A stretch of DNA of 64,000 nucleotides from Sphingopyxis sp. (GCF_016793825.1 NZ_JAEULM010000042.1:1-64000); one strand, 5' to 3'; counted from the first letter of the stretch, positions 29,362-39,461 are shown. Made by a program: numbers and translations. The notes: generated from the letters alone by a model not told the origin.

Positions 29362-32205
29362 ATGAAACCATCTTCCCTTCTGGCTGCGCGCCTTCTGCGC
29401 ACCAGCGCACTTGGCGTATCGCTCGCCATTGCGACGAGCGCGATCCCGGCGTTCGCACAGGATGCGACCGACACCGCCACCGACGACGGCAACAGCAGCG
29501 AGATCGTCGTGACCGCGCAGGGCCGTGCGCAGCGGCTCGCCGACGTCCCCGTCGCGATCTCCGCCGTCAGCGCCGAAACGCTCCAGAACAGCGGCGCGAA
29601 CGATATTCGCCAGCTCAACCAGGTCGCCCCGTCGCTGCTCGTCTCCTCGACCGGCTCGGAAGCGAACGGCTCGGCGCGTATCCGCGGCATCGGCACCGTC
29701 GGTGACAACCCCGGCCTCGAAAGCTCCGTCCCCGTGTTCATCGACGGCGTCTATCGTTCGCGTTCGGGCATCGGCCTCAACGAACTCGGCGAACTCGACC
29801 GCATCGAAGTCCAGCGCGGCCCGCAGGGCACGCTCGGCGGACGCAACTCGTCGGCGGGTCTCATCAGCATCTATTCGAAAAAGCCCGATTTCAACTTCGG
29901 CGCCACGGGCGAGATCACCTATGGCAATTATGACTATTGGCGCCTCGGCGGCAGTGTCACCGGGCCGATCACCGACACGCTTGCCGCGCGCCTCGATGGC
30001 GTATGGGTGAAGCGCGACGGCTTCCTGCGCGACACGGCCAACAACCGCGACGTCAACAATCGCGACCGCTATTTCCTGCGCGGTCAGTTGCTGTTCGAGC
30101 CGACCGACGCGCTGTCGATTCGCCTGATCGCCGATTATACCTACCGTGACGAGGAATGCTGCGGCGCGACCTATGTCAGCCAGGCGGTCAATCCTTATAT
30201 CGGCAACCTCAACAACCTCTCGACGCCGCTGTCGGTGGGGGCCGCCGGAACGCCGCAACCCAATGTTCCGCAGCCGAACGGCAACAACATCATCAACGTC
30301 CTGCGCGACCTCGGTCAGCCGCTGGCCGCGTTCAACCAGGGGTATGACCGCAACATCTCGGTCACCCCGGGTCGCAGCTTTGCCGGCCAGACCAAGGATT
30401 ACGGCTTCTCGGGCCAGATCGATTATGATTTCGGCGGCGCGAAGCTGACCTCGATCACCGGATATCGCGAATATCGTTCGGGTCAGGCGGGCGACCTCGA
30501 CTATGGCTCGGTCGATATCCTCTATCGCGCGCCGAGCGACGACGCCTATCGCCAGTTCCACACCTTTACCCAGGAACTGCGCCTGCAGGGCGAAGCTTTC
30601 GACGGCAAGCTGGACTGGCTGGTCGGCGGCTTCTTCGCCAACGAAAAGCTGACGGTGCGGGACAACCTGCGCTTCGGGAACGACTATGGCCGCTTCGCCT
30701 CTTGCCGCCTGGTGTCGGGCGGGGGTCTTGCGGCCCTGTATTCGCCGACGTCGCCCGGCTGCGTCGCGGCGCGTCCGGCCGCCTTCGGCGCCGCATCGCC
30801 GGCGATCTATGCCGCGCTCGATCAGCTTGAGAGCATCAAGGACAAGGGCAGCATCGACGATCGCTATTACCAGAACGGCACCAACTGGGCGCTGTTCACG
30901 CACAACATCTTTCACATTACCGACCGGCTCGATCTGACGCTGGGCGTTCGCTACACGCACGACAAGAAGAAGTTCGAAGCGGATTTCACCAACGACAACC
31001 AGGCGTGCGTCAATGTCCAGAACCTGGTCAGCGGCTTCCTGACCACGCCGGCGCTGGCGGCGGTTTCGGGCGGCCTGATCGGCCTGGCGTGCCAGGGCAA
31101 TTCGACCGCCGAACTGAACGGCGTGTCGATCAACGATCAGCGGAGCGAACATCGTTGGACCGGCACCGCGATCCTGTCGTACAAGCCGGTTGACGATCTG
31201 ATGATCTATGCCAGCTATGCCCGCGGGTACAAGGCGGGCGGCTTCAACCTCGACCGTTCGGCGCTGAAGTCGCCGACGCGGTCGTTCGCTTCGGTTGGCG
31301 GCGCGCAGGCGCTGGTCGGCAACCTCCAGTTCGACCCGGAGCTTGTCACAAGCTACGAAACGGGTGCGAAATATGCGACGGGGCCGTTCAGCGCGGGGCT
31401 GACCCTGTTCCGGTCGGACTTCAAGAACTTCCAGCTCAACACGTTCAACGGAACGGTGTTCCTGGTGCAGAACGTCAATGGCTGCACCACCGATCTGGCC
31501 GGTGCCGATCGCGATCAGAGCAAGTTCACCGACACCGCCACCGGCCTGCCGCTGCCCGGCGCGCCGGCCAACACGACGCCGGTGACCCCGACGTCGTCGG
31601 CATCGACCACCGGTGCCTGCGCCGCCGACAATGTGAGCTGGGGCGTCCGGACACAGGGCTTCGAACTCGAAGCCTCGCTGGTTCCGGCGCGCAACTTCCG
31701 CATGTCGGCCGGCCTGACCTATGCGCGGACCAAGTATCGCCAGAATCTGGTCGGCAACTCGTCGGGCATCCCGCTCGACCCCGCGCTGCGCAAGCTGCCC
31801 GGCAACAACCTGTCGAACGCGCCCGAACTGGTCGCGACCGGCAGCGTCGCCTGGACGCCCGACATCGGCAGCAGCGGTCTGTCCGGCCTCGTCTATATCG
31901 ATGGTCGCATGACCAGCGATTACAACACCGGGTCGGACCTGTTCCCGCAGAAGGAACAGAATGGCTACGCGATCTTCAACGCGCGTATCGGCGTCCGCGG
32001 ACCGGATGAGAAGTGGGGGATCGAATTCTGGGGGCAGAATATCTTCAACAAGCAATATGCCCAGGTCGCCTTCAACTCGCCGTTCCAGGAAGGTGGTACG
32101 AGCGCGGCCTTCTCCGACCCGCAATATCCGGGCGGCCGCCAGATCTTCTCGCAGTTCCTGGCCGAACCCAGGACCTATGGCGTGACCCTGCGCGGCAAAT
32201 TCTGA
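29362..32205 (+). CDS. TonB-dependent outer-membrane receptor
   Basis: The 947-residue protein has a signal peptide (about 1-33, ending AFA), a TonB-box region reading SSEIVVTAQ, a plug domain with VPVAISAVSAETLQ and RIRGIG, PVFIDGVYRSRSG, VQRGPQGTLGGRN, and a beta-barrel ending in phenylalanine (TLRGKF). It is a typical large sphingomonad receptor of the kind used for complex ligands, not clearly a siderophore receptor. GAGAGGAG lies 10 nt before the ATG at 29362. No TonB, ExbB or ExbD gene is present. The ligand cannot be inferred from neighbours, and a strong terminator follows. Confidence 0.93.
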   Translation: MKPSSLLAARLLRTSALGVSLAIATSAIPAFAQDATDTATDDGNSSEIVVTAQGRAQRLADVPVAISAVSAETLQNSGANDIRQLNQVAPSLLVSSTGSEANGSARIRGIGTVGDNPGLESSVPVFIDGVYRSRSGIGLNELGELDRIEVQRGPQGTLGGRNSSAGLISIYSKKPDFNFGATGEITYGNYDYWRLGGSVTGPITDTLAARLDGVWVKRDGFLRDTANNRDVNNRDRYFLRGQLLFEPTDALSIRLIADYTYRDEECCGATYVSQAVNPYIGNLNNLSTPLSVGAAGTPQPNVPQPNGNNIINVLRDLGQPLAAFNQGYDRNISVTPGRSFAGQTKDYGFSGQIDYDFGGAKLTSITGYREYRSGQAGDLDYGSVDILYRAPSDDAYRQFHTFTQELRLQGEAFDGKLDWLVGGFFANEKLTVRDNLRFGNDYGRFASCRLVSGGGLAALYSPTSPGCVAARPAAFGAASPAIYAALDQLESIKDKGSIDDRYYQNGTNWALFTHNIFHITDRLDLTLGVRYTHDKKKFEADFTNDNQACVNVQNLVSGFLTTPALAAVSGGLIGLACQGNSTAELNGVSINDQRSEHRWTGTAILSYKPVDDLMIYASYARGYKAGGFNLDRSALKSPTRSFASVGGAQALVGNLQFDPELVTSYETGAKYATGPFSAGLTLFRSDFKNFQLNTFNGTVFLVQNVNGCTTDLAGADRDQSKFTDTATGLPLPGAPANTTPVTPTSSASTTGACAADNVSWGVRTQGFELEASLVPARNFRMSAGLTYARTKYRQNLVGNSSGIPLDPALRKLPGNNLSNAPELVATGSVAWTPDIGSSGLSGLVYIDGRMTSDYNTGSDLFPQKEQNGYAIFNARIGVRGPDEKWGIEFWGQNIFNKQYAQVAFNSPFQEGGTSAAFSDPQYPGGRQIFSQFLAEPRTYGVTLRGKF

Positions 32206-32226
32206 TCGCGTAAATCAGGTTATGGG

Positions 32227-32265
32227 AACCGCCTGCTCGCTTCGGTGAGCGGGCGGTTTCTTTTT
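32227..32265 (+). terminator. Rho-independent terminator of the TonB-dependent receptor gene
   Basis: AACCGCC pairs with GGCGGTT, with an inner GCTCGC/GTGAGC stem and a TTCG loop, followed by TTTCTTTTT. It begins 21 nt after the receptor stop on the plus strand, and it isolates this gene from the convergent holA operon. Confidence 0.9.
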
Positions 32266-32281
32266 GCCTCGCGCGGAAATG

Positions 32282-33313
32282 TCAGCGTGCCCGGGCCGCC
32301 TGATGCGTGATGTCGGTCATCAGCTTGCGGAACAGCACGGCGCCTGCGGTGCCCGACGATTTGAGCGCCCGTTCGCAGTCGAGCAGCCGGGTCATCAGGC
32401 GCGCGACCCGTACCGAATCCCAGATATGAAGCTGCGCCGTCACCGCATCGCGCTCTTTCCAGAACACGCCGCTGCTTTTTGCCGCGACCACCGTTGCCGG
32501 GTGTGCGCCGGCATCGACCTCGGCACGCAACCTTGCGAGTTGCATCGCGCGGATGCCCAGCGCACGGATGATGCGGATCTCCGCCACCCCGACCGCAGCC
32601 GCCTGCGACAGCATCTCCGGCAGCTCGCGCACCTTGCCGCCCAGCGCGACATTGATGCATTCGCTGACATCTTCCTCGTGGGTCGCAGCGCCGAGCGCGG
32701 CGATGTCGGCGGCGGTCACCTGCCGTTGCCGATCCAACCCGGCGTCGAGATAGAGCGCGATCTTTTCGATCTCGCGGCGCATCAGCGCCTGATCGCCCGA
32801 GACGAGATCGACGAGCAACTGCGCCTCCGCATTGCCCAGCCGCAGACCCTGCTCCTGCGCCGCAGCCATCGCGATGCCGACAAGCGCGCGGCGGTCGGGC
32901 TGGTAACAGATCGCGGCGACCGCGTGGTTCGATCCTTCGACAAGCTTGACGAGCTTCGACTTGGCGGTGATCGACGCGCCGGTCGCGACCACCGGATTGA
33001 TGACGGTGTCGGCCGCGAGGAGCGCCTCGACCGCAGCGAGGCTGTCGTCACCGCTGCCCGAAAGTTCGAGCCGGATCACACGGCTTGGCGAAAAGAGCGA
33101 CATCGACGCCGCTTCGGCGGCAAGCAGCGACGGATCCTGCGACAATTGCGACCCGGTGAGATCGAGCCGTTCGGCATCCTTGCCGGCGAGGCCGATCAAA
33201 TGGGTCGCGACGGCTTCCATCGTCGCTTCGTCGGGGCCGGTGAGGAGGGTGAAGCGAACCGCGGGGTTCAGGCGCGTCTGGCGTTCAAGTTCGCCCGGTT
33301 TTACCGCTTTCAT
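32282..33313 (-). CDS. holA: DNA polymerase III subunit delta
   Basis: The 343-residue protein equals the usual HolA length. It shows FTLLTGPDEATMEAVA at the N-terminus, DPSLLAAEAASMSLFS and the second domain with SGDQALMRREIEKIALYL, typical of clamp-loader delta. It opens the sliding clamp in the tau/gamma-delta-delta prime complex. It overlaps the lptE stop as ATGA and is transcribed leuS-lptE-holA, the standard order in alphaproteobacteria and gammaproteobacteria. Confidence 0.93.
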   Translation of the reverse strand: MKAVKPGELERQTRLNPAVRFTLLTGPDEATMEAVATHLIGLAGKDAERLDLTGSQLSQDPSLLAAEAASMSLFSPSRVIRLELSGSGDDSLAAVEALLAADTVINPVVATGASITAKSKLVKLVEGSNHAVAAICYQPDRRALVGIAMAAAQEQGLRLGNAEAQLLVDLVSGDQALMRREIEKIALYLDAGLDRQRQVTAADIAALGAATHEEDVSECINVALGGKVRELPEMLSQAAAVGVAEIRIIRALGIRAMQLARLRAEVDAGAHPATVVAAKSSGVFWKERDAVTAQLHIWDSVRVARLMTRLLDCERALKSSGTAGAVLFRKLMTDITHQAARAR

Positions 33314-33855
33314 TGCCCGCCGGGCGCCGCGGGCACGTCGGCGGCTTGCCCACCGCCGCGGTCGGCAAAGACGGCAAGGCGCGCGACGATCTGGTCGGCG
33401 ACCGCCGAGGCGAGGCGTTCGAGCGCCGACGATTCGGCGGCGATCGTCGCATATTCGCTGCCCACGACATCGATTCCCGCGTCGGAGAAGGCCGTGGCAT
33501 CGAGGATCACCTCGCCGCTCGCCGCATCGACGAGCTGGTAACGCGCGCGGAGCGTACGGCGTTCGCGCGTCACCGCATCGTCGGCGCGGACGCCAAAGCC
33601 GGTGATCGCATCCTCCAGCCGGACATCGAGACGAAGGCGCTTGCCCGCGCCCTCTCCGCCCTGCGTCGCCTGCAAGCGGTCGCGCAGCGCGTTGCGGACG
33701 AGAAAACCCGAATGGCCCTCGATCGGCGCAACATCGACGTCGGCCAGCACTTGCGCCACTGCGCCCTTGCTGCCGTTCGCGTAGAGCGGACGCAGGCCGC
33801 AGCCGCCAACGGTGAGCGAGGCTGCAACAAGGGCGGAAACGAGAAGGCTGCGCAT
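33310..33855 (-). CDS. lptE: LPS-assembly lipoprotein LptE
   Basis: The roughly 181-residue protein has a lipoprotein signal ending TVGGC followed by GLRPLYAN, the hallmark of LptE, and a beta-rich domain with VRNALRDRLQA. LptE plugs the LptD barrel that inserts lipopolysaccharide into the outer membrane. An alternative GTG start at 33864 would add three residues. It sits between leuS and holA, with an ATGA overlap to holA, and a REP-like palindrome separates it from leuS. Confidence 0.92.
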   Translation of the reverse strand: MRSLLVSALVAASLTVGGCGLRPLYANGSKGAVAQVLADVDVAPIEGHSGFLVRNALRDRLQATQGGEGAGKRLRLDVRLEDAITGFGVRADDAVTRERRTLRARYQLVDAASGEVILDATAFSDAGIDVVGSEYATIAAESSALERLASAVADQIVARLAVFADRGGGQAADVPAAPGGQ

Positions 33856-33879
33856 CTTAAGCACCAGTAACCCTTATTC

Positions 33880-33957
33880 CGTTCGTGTCGAGCGAAGTCG
33901 AGACACCCTGACGGCAAGCACGGACGATGGACATCCCGACTTCGCTCGATGCGAACA
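33880..33957. repeat. REP-like imperfect palindrome
   Basis: The arm CGTTCGTGTCGAGCGAAGTCG (33880-33900) is nearly the reverse complement of CGACTTCGCTCGATGCGAAC (33937-33956), with a loop of about 36 nt between. It lies in the 121-bp gap between leuS and lptE. Many copies of such units occur in sphingomonad genomes; their number here is not known. It could stabilise or attenuate the transcript. Confidence 0.6.
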
Positions 33958-33976
33958 GAAATGGGGATGCCATTCT

Positions 33977-36526
33977 TTACGGAACGATATTCACCAAACG
34001 GTCGGGCACCACAATCACCTTCTTCGGCGCCGCACCGGCCAGCAACTCGACGATACGCGGGCGCGCCAGCGCGGCGGCTTCCACCGCGTCCTTGTCGAGG
34101 CCCTTGGCGAGCGTCATCGTATCGCGCAGTTTGCCCGCCATCTGGATCGCGATCGTCACCTCGTCTTCGACGAGCAGCGCCGGATCGGCGGCGGGCCATG
34201 CCGCATCGGCGACCATCGTCGTGGTCCGCTGCGCCGCCGGCAGTGCCGCCCAAGCCTCTTCGGCAAGGTGCGGCATCATCGGTGCGACCAGCAGGATCAG
34301 CGTCCGGCACGCCTCGGCACGAGTGGCCGACGGCTTCGCTTTCTCGATCTCATTCGCCAGCGCGTGGATCTTGGCGACCGCCTTGTTGAAGCCAAGGGCC
34401 TCGACATCGGCGGCGACCCCGGCGATCGCCTGATGCAGCCTGCGCGCGAGGCCCTTGTCCTCGCCCCCGTCGCCGACATTTTCGGTGTCGCCGAACAGAC
34501 GCCACAAGCGCTGGACGAAGCGCCAGGCGCCTTCGATGCCGGCCTCACTCCACGGCAGGTCGCGCTCTGGCGGGCTGTCGGAGAGCATGAACCAGCGGAC
34601 CGCGTCGGCCCCGTACTGGTCGAGGATGGCGTCGGGATCGACGACATTCTTCTTCGACTTCGACATCTTGATCACGCGGCCGACATCAATCGGCGCGCCA
34701 TCGGCTTCGAGCGTCGCCCCGTCCGCGGTGCGGACGATTTCGGTCGGCGTGAAAAAGAGCGGCGCGTGGCCTTCGCCCTGATCGCGGCTGTATGTCTCGT
34801 GCGTCACCATGCCCTGCGTGAACAGGCTCGCGAACGGCTCGGCAATGTCGATCATGCCCATATGCTTGAGCGCGCGCGTCCAGAAGCGTGCGTAGAGCAG
34901 GTGGAGGATCGCATGCTCGATACCGCCGATATACTGGTCGACGGGCAGCCAGTGGCGAATGACGTCGGGATCGAACGGTTTGTCCGACGGAGCGGAGGCG
35001 AAGCGCAGGAAATACCATGACGAATCGACGAAGGTATCGAGCGTATCGGTCTCGCGCACGGCTTCGCCGCCGCAGCTCGGGCAGGCGACGTGCTTCCACG
35101 TCGGATGGCGGTCGAGCGGATTGCCGGGGACCGAGAAATCGGCGTCCTCGGGCAGCACGACGGGAAGCTGGCCCTTCGGCACCGGCAGCAGGCCGCACGC
35201 GTCGCAGTGGATGAACGGGATCGGCGTACCCCAGTAACGCTGGCGCGAAACGCCCCAGTCGCGCAGACGCCACACGGTCGTGCCCTTGCCCCACCCCTCA
35301 TGCTCCGACCGCGCGATGACCGCGGCTTTCGCTTCGTCGATACCCATGCCGTCGAGGAAGTGGCTGTTCACCAGCTTGCCGGGGCCGACATAGGCCTCAT
35401 CGCCCGCAAAATGCTGGGCGGTCTCGTCGCCATCGGCAATGACGCGGTATACAGGCAGGCCATATTTGCGCGAAAAATCGAGGTCGCGCTGATCGTGCGC
35501 CGGACAGCCGAAGATGGCGCCTGTGCCATAGTCCATCAGCACATAATTCACGACCCAGACCGGCAGATGCCAGCTTGGGTCGAGCGGATGCTCGACCGAA
35601 ATTCCGGTGTCGAAACCCAGCTTCTCGCCGGTTTCGAGCTGTTCGGCCGACGTTCCCTGACGCCGGCATTCGGCGATGAAGGCGGTCAGTTCGGGCGAAT
35701 CCTTGGCCAGCCGCTCGGCAAGCGGATGATCGGGAGAGATGGCCGCGAAACTCGCGCCGAACAGCGTGTCGGGGCGGGTGGTGAAGACATCGAAACCGGG
35801 AGCGCCGCCCGCCAGCCTGAAACTGAACTCCAGCCCCTGCGACTTGCCGATCCAGTTTTCCTGCATCAGCCGGACCTTGTCGGGCCAGCTATCGAGGCTG
35901 CCCAGCCCTTCCAGCAGTTCTTCGGCGAAGTCAGTGATCTTCAGGAACCACTGCGACAATTTCTTCTTCTCAACCAGCGCGCCCGATCGCCAGCCGCGGC
36001 CGTCGATCACCTGTTCGTTGGCGAGCACGGTCATGTCGACCGGGTCCCAGTTGACGTAGCTTTCCTTGCGCGTGACGAGCCCCGCGGCGAACAGGTCAAG
36101 GAACAGCGCCTGTTCCTGACCATAATAATCGGGCTCGCACGTCGCGAGTTCGCGGCTCCAGTCGATCGCGAGACCGAGGCGTTTCAGTTGCGCACGCATC
36201 GCGGCGATATTGTCGCGCGTCCAGCCGCCGGGATGGACACCTTTTTCCATCGCGGCATTTTCCGCCGGCATGCCGAAGGCGTCCCACCCCATCGGGTGAA
36301 GGACGTCGTGTCCGGTCATCCGCTTGAAGCGCGCCAGCACGTCGCCCATCGCGTAGTTGCGGACATGGCCCATGTGGATGCGCCCCGAGGGATAGGGGAA
36401 CATTTCGAGGATATAGGCTTTCGGCCGACCGTCGGTTTCGGTCGTGACAAAGCTGTTCGCGGCGTCCCACGCCGCTTGCCAGCGAGCGTCGGCAGCCAAG
36501 GCGCCAAAGCGCGTTTCGCGGGTCAT
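33977..36526 (-). CDS. leuS: Leucyl-tRNA synthetase
   Basis: The 849-residue protein has the HIGH motif as HMGH in [12 protein letters not shown] near 52, the KMSKS motif near 619 followed by KKNVVDPD, and an editing-domain region with TTRPDTLFG. It also has cysteine pairs (CDACG, CPSCG) in the inserted zinc domain. It charges tRNA-Leu and edits misactivated amino acids. Length and motifs are normal. The gene is first in the leuS-lptE-holA set. Confidence 0.97.
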   Translation of the reverse strand: MTRETRFGALAADARWQAAWDAANSFVTTETDGRPKAYILEMFPYPSGRIHMGHVRNYAMGDVLARFKRMTGHDVLHPMGWDAFGMPAENAAMEKGVHPGGWTRDNIAAMRAQLKRLGLAIDWSRELATCEPDYYGQEQALFLDLFAAGLVTRKESYVNWDPVDMTVLANEQVIDGRGWRSGALVEKKKLSQWFLKITDFAEELLEGLGSLDSWPDKVRLMQENWIGKSQGLEFSFRLAGGAPGFDVFTTRPDTLFGASFAAISPDHPLAERLAKDSPELTAFIAECRRQGTSAEQLETGEKLGFDTGISVEHPLDPSWHLPVWVVNYVLMDYGTGAIFGCPAHDQRDLDFSRKYGLPVYRVIADGDETAQHFAGDEAYVGPGKLVNSHFLDGMGIDEAKAAVIARSEHEGWGKGTTVWRLRDWGVSRQRYWGTPIPFIHCDACGLLPVPKGQLPVVLPEDADFSVPGNPLDRHPTWKHVACPSCGGEAVRETDTLDTFVDSSWYFLRFASAPSDKPFDPDVIRHWLPVDQYIGGIEHAILHLLYARFWTRALKHMGMIDIAEPFASLFTQGMVTHETYSRDQGEGHAPLFFTPTEIVRTADGATLEADGAPIDVGRVIKMSKSKKNVVDPDAILDQYGADAVRWFMLSDSPPERDLPWSEAGIEGAWRFVQRLWRLFGDTENVGDGGEDKGLARRLHQAIAGVAADVEALGFNKAVAKIHALANEIEKAKPSATRAEACRTLILLVAPMMPHLAEEAWAALPAAQRTTTMVADAAWPAADPALLVEDEVTIAIQMAGKLRDTMTLAKGLDKDAVEAAALARPRIVELLAGAAPKKVIVVPDRLVNIVP

Positions 36527-36560
36527 TGATCTGCTACCCCGTTAGTCTGTCGTACGTAAG

Positions 36561-36640
36561 CCGTCATCCCGGCGAAGGCCGGGATCTCAACTTCGGTATC
36601 AAGACGCACCGGCGAGATCCCGGCTTCGCCGGGATGACGG
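36561..36640. repeat. REP-like perfect palindrome upstream of leuS
   Basis: CCGTCATCCCGGC... at 36561-36588 and GAGATCCCGGC... at 36614-36640 are reverse complements except for one inserted G, with a 25-nt loop. The unit, CCGTCATCCCGGCGAAGGCC in one arm, is a well-known type of repeat in Sphingomonadales. It lies between leuS and the DUF3576 gene. Confidence 0.7.
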
Positions 36641-36650
36641 AATGAATGGA

Positions 36651-37112
36651 TCAGCCCTCGATCGCGCTGCGGCGCAGGTCGCGGGCGCGGGTAAGGATGA
36701 TTTCCTCAAGTTTCTGCACCGTCGCCGCCTGCACCGGCGCATCGACCCAGGTGCCGCCCTGCGCCACCTGCCGCGACGCCGCCACACGCAGCGCGTCGGC
36801 GCGCAGATCGCGGTCGAGGATCGATACGGTGACCTTCATCCGCTCGCCCGGATTCGCCGGATTGGCGTACCAGTCGGTGATGATGACGCCGCCCGAACTG
36901 TCGGCCTGAAGCAACGGCATGAACGACAGCGCGTCGAGCGAGGCGCGCCACAAATAGCTGTTCACGCCGATCGTCGTCACCTGGCTGGCGGCGAGGTCGG
37001 CTTTCGGCCGGTCCTTGCCCGCGCACGCCGACAGGCCGAGCGCCGCGAACCCCAGCAGCGCCAGCGCGGCCGGACGGCGACCGAGCGAGGCAGGAACGGA
37101 AAGCTTGGACAT
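36651..37112 (-). CDS. DUF3576 lipoprotein
   Basis: The 153-residue protein, from the ATG at 37112, has a lipoprotein signal ending GLSAC and the DUF3576 pattern: VNSYLWRASLDALSFMPL near 50, GGVIITDWYANP and ERMKVTVSILDRDLRADALRV. The family is outer-membrane or periplasmic and of unknown function, found next to leuS in alphaproteobacteria. The open frame continues upstream without a natural start. Confidence 0.88.
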   Translation of the reverse strand: MSKLSVPASLGRRPAALALLGFAALGLSACAGKDRPKADLAASQVTTIGVNSYLWRASLDALSFMPLLQADSSGGVIITDWYANPANPGERMKVTVSILDRDLRADALRVAASRQVAQGGTWVDAPVQAATVQKLEEIILTRARDLRRSAIEG

Positions 37113-37379
37113 GCCGAAACACCTTATCTTTGGGCACCGCGACCGCGGCGCATGCTGGAATTTGTGAGCGTCTCTATCGCCCTTGCCGCCGTCCGGCAAG
37201 CGCGGCAATTCGCTCGTCTCCGCCGTTCATCGCGGGGTCAGCTTGGCCGGGCACTGTTGTCTTCGCGCAACAACTTTCGCGAAAAGCCGGAAGGGCGCGA
37301 TCACAGGGTCGGGAATCACTGGAATTATCCGGCCCGAGGTCCTATCTGATGATTCGGTTGGGGTTGGAGTCGCAGGGTT

Positions 37380-38096
37380 ATGGCGCGGATGCCGCGACAT
37401 CTTTGGAAAGCAGGGCTGTTCGCCGCCGCGGCGATTACGGTTGCCTTGCCGCCTGCGCTCGCAGCGATCAACCGCGACGACCGTATCCGCGACACCCAGC
37501 TTTCGGAAACGCTGCTTGGCCAGTTCACGCCCGCCTCGGGCGACGAGCGGCTCATCGCCCGCTATAACAAGATGTCGGCGGAGGCGCGCGGCAACTTCAG
37601 CTTCACACCGGCCACGCTCGACAGCAACCGCAAGAATCGCGCGATCACCGTCGTGATCCGCGCCCGCGACGAAGCGTCGAGCGCGGCACGCACCGCCGGA
37701 CTCGCCGCCGGACGTGGCAACGCGCCGGTCGCCATCGCGCCGGTCGCTTATGATCTTGGCGCCTCGCTTGGTTTCCAGCGGTTCGTGACTCCGGCGCTCC
37801 CGCGTAGCGTTGACATCCGCAACCTGCCGGTCGCCAAGGCACCCGAACAGGCCGAACGCAAGTCGCGCTTCGCGACCCGCGTGATCAACCGCCCGAGCGA
37901 TCCCGCCGGCGCGACCGACCGCGTTACCGCACCCGGCGACGACCAGAATGTCGACGTGGTCAGCAGCTATCGCCTGACCAAGAATCTCGATGTCACCGCC
38001 GGCGTACGCTATCGCACCGACGACCGTGTCCAGCCGCTGACCGATTCGCGTCGCGACAGCCAGGCCGTCTATGTCGGGACAGCGTTCCGCTTCTGA
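37380..38096 (+). CDS. Secreted outer-membrane-like protein of unknown function
   Basis: The 238-residue protein has a signal peptide (about 1-28, ending ALA) and ends in YVGTAFRF, an aromatic C-terminus of the outer-membrane type. The middle contains Ala/Arg-rich stretches and a beta-like final third (SSYRLTKNLDVTAGVRYRT). I do not recognise a family. The 268 bp upstream (37113-37379) holds no supported gene. Its last 28 bp overlap the convergent ThiE-like gene, which is unusual. Confidence 0.6.
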   Translation: MARMPRHLWKAGLFAAAAITVALPPALAAINRDDRIRDTQLSETLLGQFTPASGDERLIARYNKMSAEARGNFSFTPATLDSNRKNRAITVVIRARDEASSAARTAGLAAGRGNAPVAIAPVAYDLGASLGFQRFVTPALPRSVDIRNLPVAKAPEQAERKSRFATRVINRPSDPAGATDRVTAPGDDQNVDVVSSYRLTKNLDVTAGVRYRTDDRVQPLTDSRRDSQAVYVGTAFRF

Positions 38097-38707
38097 CGCA
38101 TCCGGCGTTTCGCCGCTTTTTCATCCCACGCATCGATCGCCGCCCAGCCGGGTCCGATTCCGCTCGCACGTGCCAGCTGACGCGCCCGGGCCTGTGTCAT
38201 CCCGCCGAGCGCGACCGCCTGACCCCCGGCCAGCCGCGCAACCCGCAGCCAGGAGGCGCGGCCGAGCGTCGGGGCGCCACGATGCGAGCGCGTCGCGTGA
38301 AGCGGCGAAACGAAGGCGGTCTGCGCCCCAGCCCGCCGCGCCGCCCGCGCTTCGCGCGCGTCGTGAACCGGCATGCCGACCGCGAGGCCGAGACGATGTG
38401 CCTGCGCCGCCTGTCGCGCAGCCGATTGGCGCAGGTGGACGCCGCCAGCGCCCCACCGGCTTGCCAGTGCCGGCGACCCTGCGAGCAGCAAGAGCAGTTT
38501 GCGCGTGCGCGCGATGCGGGCGAGGCGGCGTAGCAACCGCCAACGCGCCCCGCGCTTCAGGCGATCGTGCCGCACGACGATCCCGCTGCCCGGCGGCAGG
38601 ATCGCCGCTAGTTCGGTCATGCTCGCCGCCAGCCGCTCGTCGCTGAACAGCCAAATGCGCGGCAGGTTCCTCGTCGGTTTTCGGGGCAGGGGGTGGCGTC
38701 GGACCAT
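38069..38707 (-). CDS. ThiE/TenI-like protein, degenerate
   Basis: The 212-residue protein resembles the TIM-barrel thiamine phosphate synthase: GVHLRQSAARQAAQ, then VGMPVHDAREARAARRAGAQTAFVSPL, and VALGGM. These match ThiE/TenI strands, but several residues that bind phosphate in ThiE are altered, and the sequence is very arginine-rich. It may be an inactive or different activity of this family. The start at 38707 faces the YggS gene with a 60-bp shared gap, and the end overlaps the convergent gene at 37380. Confidence 0.6.
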   Translation of the reverse strand: MVRRHPLPRKPTRNLPRIWLFSDERLAASMTELAAILPPGSGIVVRHDRLKRGARWRLLRRLARIARTRKLLLLLAGSPALASRWGAGGVHLRQSAARQAAQAHRLGLAVGMPVHDAREARAARRAGAQTAFVSPLHATRSHRGAPTLGRASWLRVARLAGGQAVALGGMTQARARQLARASGIGPGWAAIDAWDEKAAKRRMRQKRNAVPT

Positions 38708-38767
38708 CGCCCTTTCTATAGGCGCGTCGCGGGCGCACGCAACGCGCGCTCTTCTGGGGACAAGCAT

Positions 38768-39430
38768 ATGGTAGATGCGGCAGACAGGCTGGCTGGAGTG
38801 GCGGCGACGATCGCGCAAGCGGCGAAGCGCGCGCACCGGCACGCGGGAGACATCGACCTGATCGCCGTATCGAAAACCCACGGCGCCGACGCGATCCGCC
38901 CGCTGATCGCCGCGGGCCAGCGCCATTTCGGTGAAAATCGCGTGCAGGAAGCCGCCGCCAAATGGCCTGACCTTCGTACGGAAGCCGATGGCATCACGCT
39001 CCACCTGATCGGGCAGCTTCAGTCGAACAAGGCCGACGAGGCGGTTGCGCTGTTCGATGCGATCCATTCGGTCGATCGTCCGTCGCTGGTGCAAGCGCTG
39101 GCGAAAGCCTGCGAAAAGGCGGGCAAACAACCGCTCCTGTTCGTACAGGTCAATGTCGGCGACGAGGAACAGAAGGGCGGCTGCGCGGTCGCCGACCTTC
39201 CCGCGCTGCTCGCCGCCGCGGATGCCGCGCACCTCAAGATCGAGGGTCTGATGGCTATTCCGCCGGCCGACGTCGAACCCGCGCCCTATTTCGCGCTTCT
39301 CGACGAGCTCGCCGAGCGCCACGGTCTGCCGCTGCGTTCGATGGGGATGAGCGGCGACTATGAAACCGCGGTCATGCTGGGCGCAACGCACGTTCGGGTC
39401 GGCACGGCGCTGTTCGGGACGCGCTCCTGA
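38768..39430 (+). CDS. yggS: YggS/PLPBP-family pyridoxal phosphate homeostasis protein
   Basis: The 220-residue TIM-barrel protein binds pyridoxal phosphate at K36 in LIAVSKTH. HFGENRVQEA, LHLIGQLQSNK, VNVGDEEQKGG, LMAIPP and MSGDYETA are all family signatures. PLPBP controls free PLP levels and amino-acid metabolism, with no known catalytic activity. An ATG at 38768 follows the context CAAGCAT without a strong ribosome site. It is divergent from the ThiE-like gene. Confidence 0.93.
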   Translation: MVDAADRLAGVAATIAQAAKRAHRHAGDIDLIAVSKTHGADAIRPLIAAGQRHFGENRVQEAAAKWPDLRTEADGITLHLIGQLQSNKADEAVALFDAIHSVDRPSLVQALAKACEKAGKQPLLFVQVNVGDEEQKGGCAVADLPALLAAADAAHLKIEGLMAIPPADVEPAPYFALLDELAERHGLPLRSMGMSGDYETAVMLGATHVRVGTALFGTRS

Positions 39431-39461
39431 AAAAACCCACGGCGCACTCCGGCCGGCGCGA

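Noticed and set aside
28783-32124. Open frame of more than 1,100 codons antisense to the TonB-dependent receptor
   Set aside because: It is Arg/Ala/Val-rich with no recognisable domain, and it runs through two real genes on the other strand.
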